A DNA stretch of 64,000 bases from Ulota crispa (lineage: Eukaryota > Streptophyta > Bryopsida > Orthotrichales > Orthotrichaceae). Under the pieces are notes generated by a model. The model worked only from the letters and a program-made list of their open reading frames with translations, was not told the origin of the DNA and did not search any database. Made by a program: the position numbers and the translations under genes. Each line of letters opens with the position of its first letter. Within the stretch, counting starts at the first letter, position 1. Location: NCBI GenBank assembly GCA_963920765.1, contig OY987246.1:20479428-20543427 (forward strand), given 5' to 3'. Positions 59,590 through 64,000 of the stretch are shown here, piece after piece.

Positions 59590-59939
59590 CTCGCGCAGAA
59601 TTCTTTCAATTAGCGCTGGCACATCTACCTACCCGATCGTCGATGAAGTTCTGCATTCGCGGCCGCATGCAAGCTTGGGCCCCGGCTTGGGCGCTCTCAT
59701 GTCAGCTGCACCCTTCCCCCCATCTATCGCTTCGTAGATGTTGAGCGGTACGTAGATATACTGGAGCTGCTTGTCACGAACTGATGCATGTGCCGGGCGG
59801 GCTGTCGTCGAACGCCGTACGTACGTGAATTGAGGGTTGTGGTGGACACCATCGCTGGTCGATCATGTGACTCACTGCCTTCGGTCGCCATTGACCGAGA
59901 TGATTTCGTAGCTCCCCTCAATGCAAGTTTACACTTCAC
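59590..59939 (-). pseudogene. O-methyltransferase N-terminal (dimerisation) exon remnant
   Basis: A possible start ATG is at 59939 (reads MATEGSESHDRP). A second frame reads YIYVPLNIYEAIDGG (59760-59716) and, after a TAG at 59631-59629, PALIERILR (59619-59593). Both segments match the helices of the plant O-methyltransferase dimerisation domain, where a small hydrophobic helix ending FEAI/DAI precedes a conserved ERILR helix. The frame change between the start and the first helix, plus the stop, argue for decay. A GTACGT donor-like site between them means one small intron cannot be excluded. Confidence 0.55.
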
Positions 59940-61394
59940 AGAGTCCCATATAACTTAAGTTATATCGAGTGCAGTAACTGCCCAAGGCGTACGTGCCCCA
60001 CGCCAGCTCTCATTGAATGGTCGAACTGGGAATGCCTTGCAAGTGATTGTGCACGAATCAGATCTGCACCAGTTCCCCAGACGTACTAAGTTAACTTTAC
60101 AGCTCCCATCTCGAAGACTTTGAAACTCGTCTTATCTCTGCACTTCCCACCTCGACGCCCGATCCCAGCTTTGATGAGTTATGAAGGGCAAAGGAGAGTG
60201 TGAAAGTTTTGAATATTTTATCCAAAAAAATTGGTGGGATTTGGGCTGAAGTTTTGGTCAAGCAAGATGGTTGATTCTAACCTTATGCAAAGTTCTGCCG
60301 TTTTGGAGTCAAAATCTCAAAAAAAAAATTTGTCAAATGGGCAAAATGAAATGCGTCTAGACTCGGGATAAAGTGAGCATTAGCAAAATCATGAACTTCT
60401 AGATGCCTCTTCCATGTTCCTTTCAAGGGACCCCAATAAAGGTTTTGATTTGTTCTTTGGGATATGAAAAACATTTTACAACCTATTTTTCCTAATTGAA
60501 AGCTTTGAGTGCAATGATGCCTAAGACACTTGGATTCCAATGGAAACAAGGCAACCATTCAATCATGATTTGATGGTGCACAACACCAAAAAAAATCATA
60601 AAGAAATTGTGGCACAGTACCTGATTGTGTCAACTCAAGTTTGGAATACCATAATGAATCTACATCTTTGTAGTGTTTAGTACCTATACAAGAGGAAAGT
60701 CATACCAGGTAGCAACTAGTAACACTTCACACATACTTTTAATGTACCCAATCTAGGCTCAATATATTTTAAGAGAGTCAAAAATTAAGGGCTCTGGGGG
60801 CTCATTATTTTGCAATTTGGAATTGCCAAGTCCCAACTTGGGACTTAAAAAGTTAAAACCAATGGAATTTTAAAATTTCAGTGGGACATAAGACGTTCTA
60901 GAAGAAGTCAATCAATTGGTTGATTAACCAATCTAGCATTGTTTGTGGCTCCCTTTCTACCCTTACAAACATTCACACCAAAAGTGAATGACAACGTGAG
61001 TAATAAAGAAAAACCTTGCCTTTTCGGGAGAGTGTAAATAAAATCCATGTAACAACAAACATACCTCTCGCATTTATGAGTGTATTCACTCACACAAAAG
61101 AGAGAAAGATAGCCTTCAAGGATTGAGCATGGAATTTAAAAAATTAACCCTCTTTGTAAGGTTTAAAAGCTCTCACCATATCCTTCAAATATTTGAACAT
61201 TTTGAAAATTATAATCCCCTCAAAGAAAATGAAAACCCTCATAAGTTTAAGATGTAACTCACACGCCATATCATATGCCACATTGAATCATGATTCAAAT
61301 TAGACCCCTTGATGCAAATACTCAATAAAAGCTTGAAATCTTAACCTCCGTAAGTCTCAGGTTTCCTCTTGGGTGTGAAACGCACTCTCAAGGG
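59940..61394. other. 5' flank of the O-methyltransferase remnant, then AT-rich DNA
   Basis: 59940-60180 stays GC-richer and may include the former promoter. 60200-61394 shows no gene. Confidence 0.45.
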
Positions 61395-61628
61395 TTAACC
61401 CTTAAAGGACAACAAGGCATCGTATATACACTACCGTATAATCCGCATTTGCTACCCGTACGAGGTTTTAATTTGAAATTTCAAGTAATTCATTAGAACT
61501 GCTTTGATCTATTCTCCAACTTTTTTTGTTGATTTCAAATGCAGTTAAGGTGTGAATCTATTTCAAATACAAGAAAAACACCTCGTATTCTACAAGTCGC
61601 AGTGGCACGTTCCGTCCTTTAGGGGTAA
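61395..61628 (+). mobile_element. 234-bp element J copy 3
   Basis: TTAACCCTTAAAGGACAAC to GTCCTTTAGGGGTAA; the right TTAA is worn to GTAA. The length equals that of copy 2. Confidence 0.8.
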
Positions 61629-62069
61629 GTCCTTGAGCACCCATCAAATAGTATATTGTCCCTCCAAGAGCTGGGTCAACACAAGTTTGACTAATGTTAT
61701 CTCATTGCTCCTTTGGTCAAACCACCTCCAATCAAGCCCATCACGATGGAGATGCTTTCTACTAACAATTTGTGAGGTCCAATCCTGTAGATTGTATTTT
61801 TTAGTCCACAGGGATACTTTGATTGCAAGTAGGTCAGGTTGTCTTGGTTTCAAGTTTGGGCGCTTAGGAGTTAACATCATGGCCAACAATGACTAATCTT
61901 ACCAGAGTCCACTCCGCATCGACCCATTTTGTGAGAAAACCAAGATTGAGAGTCTTTGGACTCAATTGGCTCTAGAGAATGTGTTGACATAGTGCTTGGC
62001 AAATGTTGTGCAAAAAACGAGAACCCTTACAAATTGCAAGCCCAACTGATGGCGTCTTTGAAAAGGCTC

Positions 62070-62727
62070 TTAAACCCAAACCGCCCACGGCCATTCTCCA
62101 GTATCTCAGAATGTGCTCTAGGATGAACAAAATGGCAACATTTTGATAAGTTACATCATTTTTTTATAAATTGTAACCATACAAATTCAAACTAGATACG
62201 TTAAAGATCACATAGGAAAAGAAAACACAACAATATCACTTATGGATTAAAAAATTATAACATTTGATGAAGAGGGTGTTAAAACTGTGAAACTGATTGG
62301 AAGTCTTTCAATCCTCTTTTCACATCTCAAATTTAAAATTGAGGATGTCAAAAAATATATGAGTACGTAAAGTACAACATGTGTAACCCTAATCAATTTA
62401 CGGCTTCTTAAAATCTACTCTACAACTTTTTAAATTAAATTTCTAATGTGATTGTTTCTCCAAGTTCTAGTGTACTTGAGGCTCATCTCCAAGAGCTCTC
62501 AATAGTAGAAAGTGAAGATTTGCAATGGACACCCTTGCACAAAATCTTGAATAGACAATTCATAGTCATTCATTTTCAAAATCGGATTTTTGATACTAAA
62601 ACAAGACTTCAATAAGAATAATTTAAAAAAATGACCACGTAAATTAATCTTCAATAAAAATAAAAATAAAATTCAAATTATTATGCACAACGGCCACATT
62701 CCGTCCCCTTGTGCGGTATAGGGTTAA
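62070..62727. mobile_element. TTAA element K, copy 2 (inverted relative to copy 1)
   Basis: The right end is GTATAGGGTTAA and the left end TTAAACCCAAACCGCCCACGG; TTAA bounds both sides. The interior is the reverse complement of 54424-55072 with few differences visible by eye, implying recent transposition. Confidence 0.82.
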
Positions 62728-62893
62728 TCAGGCTCTCTTTAGTTTCCTTGTGTGGCAATTGTAATTCTTTGGTGGCACGTGTTGCTTGGGTTGTTGTTTT
62801 GGGACTAGTGTTGACCTTTGTTTTGTAATCAGTATGTCTTGTTCACTGAGTCGATCGTTTTTAGTTGAGCGATGTATTTTACCTTTGCAATGA

Positions 62894-62895
<2 letters not shown>

Positions 62896-62936
<41 letters not shown>
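62896..62936. repeat. 41-base T run
   Basis: Followed by CGAAAAAACAAAAAAAAA. It could be a retroposed poly(A) tail on the minus strand or a simple homopolymer; no retroelement body was recognised beside it. Confidence 0.9.
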
Positions 62937-64000
62937 CGAAAAAACAAAAAAAAATCTCTTAATCCTGGAAGTTCAAGGGGTGTTTTTGCTTTTTAGAATT
63001 TGTAAAAACCTTTTTAAAAATGCAATATAGAGGAACATTTTGAAGTTGATACATGTTAAAATAGAATTGGAGATTTTGGAGTTTAGATTACATCCATATG
63101 GTTGGATTTATCAATAAAGTTTTAGATTTGTAAATATAAATTTTGAAACATTCAAATGCATAACTCATTTTAATTTTGACTACAATTAAAGTATTGGTTA
63201 TTTTGGAGTCAAACTGACTAAATTGAAATTATGATATGATCCTCTCATTGTTCTATATTATTTGAGACATTTTGGTTACTTTACCCTAGAAGCCCAAATT
63301 TCAAAGGCATTTTGAAATACAGTTAATTCAATTTTATTTTAACTTGTATTCCATTCCAAAGTTCTACTAAAATGCACATTTTAGTTGGGTTTGATTACAA
63401 TGCATCATAGTGCAATCATCTAATCAAGGTTCTTCCATTGAAAACAATGACATTTAAAAATAATTTTGATTGTGAGTAATGAAGGTTTAAATTTCTCCAT
63501 CAACTTAGTATGGGTATGTAGCTAACGTATTTAGGGGTTGCCCTTGTAAGCATTGCCATAAACACAAAGCTTGTGGCCAAGTAGTCAAAAGTGGTGGTCT
63601 CAAGTATGGTTTTCATAATTAGCTCAAATACTTAAAAATCTTAATAATTGTGCCAAAGCTTTAAATTCAACATTGTGATATTCACATTTTTATCATAAAT
63701 ATGAAGAATTCACTAACAAGAGCACAAAATCACAATCTAGTTACAAACAAAGGAATTTAGCTGATTAGCAAGAGCATCACAAAATGCGTGAGAACAAGGA
63801 ATGCAATGTCAACACAATCATGTACATTTAGCTCTTAGTGAGGGTTCTTGGAAATACCAAAGATTGGACATTGAGTGAAAATTGATTGGTGGCTATAGGC
63901 TAGTGGCTAGTGATGCATGAAAGTCATGGCAAATGATGAATAAGAATAGTGACAACATTGTGGATGATGCCTCGATCCATTTTTAGTTATTTTGTTATGT
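62937..64000. other. AT-rich intergenic end of window
   Basis: No reading frame or repeat boundary of note was seen after the T run. Confidence 0.5.

Larger units (their letters stand above)
54028..59939 (-). pseudogene. Decayed COMT-type SAM-dependent O-methyltransferase gene
   Basis: Five co-linear minus-strand pieces match the plant caffeic-acid/flavonoid O-methyltransferase family in order: the dimerisation domain (59939-59590), a middle part (56462-56232), the PHIR..NFDEPHVID region (56052-55953), the HVAGNMLESVP..IFMK region (55489-55422) and the C-terminus (54235-54028). An active enzyme would methylate a phenolic hydroxyl using S-adenosylmethionine in the cytosol. Breaks: an in-frame TAG at 59631-59629; two compensating frame changes in the middle exon; a degraded glycine loop (EDVGASS where the family has VDVGGG); and no recognisable HDW-D segment, which carries the catalytic histidine. 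MITEs lie against or between the pieces. The sequence is still GC-rich compared with its surroundings, so decay may be recent. Assembly errors or unrecognised introns could explain part of the damage; family assignment is firmer than the pseudogene call. Confidence 0.78.

Overview
This is a eukaryotic nuclear window, most likely from the green-plant lineage. It is AT-rich, has spliced genes with GT..AG introns, and is dominated by short non-autonomous DNA transposons. The one intact gene is a CHY-zinc-finger/RING E3 ligase whose sequence follows the plant MIEL1/CHYR1 pattern. A decayed gene of the plant caffeic-acid-type O-methyltransferase family also points to a plant. Many MITEs end in GAGCATCTCC, which is common in plants. 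I cannot name the species. A non-flowering plant or streptophyte alga fits the piggyBac-like repeats, but that is inference. There is no sign of prokaryotic organisation.

Layout. 1-44.2 kb is intergenic sequence made almost wholly of nested repeats. The main component is a group of ~900-950 bp elements flanked by TTAA, with ends of the type CCCCTAAAGGRCC. Copies start at 9.0, 12.4, 13.6, 18.1, 21.5, 30.0, 31.8, 41.0 and 51.2 kb, with a foldback derivative at 35.9 kb. Smaller TTAA elements (234-660 bp), TA-flanked elements, GGTAGGAGGCTC and GGTAGGAGCACCCAT elements, GAGCATCTCC elements and one tiny CACTA-type element fill most of the rest. At about 44.3-45.1 kb composition becomes GC-rich, and this leads into the nine-exon RING gene at 45,061-47,607 (+), 328 residues. 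47.7-54 kb is AT-rich intergenic DNA with a few elements. 54.0-59.9 kb (-) holds the scattered, frameshifted exons of the O-methyltransferase, invaded by MITEs. 59.9-64 kb is again intergenic with repeats.

The two genes have no evident functional link. The ligase is presumably a regulatory protein-turnover enzyme, and the methyltransferase remnant belongs to phenylpropanoid-type secondary metabolism. The most interesting signal is in the repeats. The ~900 bp TTAA elements have diverged widely, yet all examined copies keep one short box about 100 bp inside one end, and nearly all intact copies carry a small hairpin just inside the other end. No transposase reading frame was recognised anywhere in the window.
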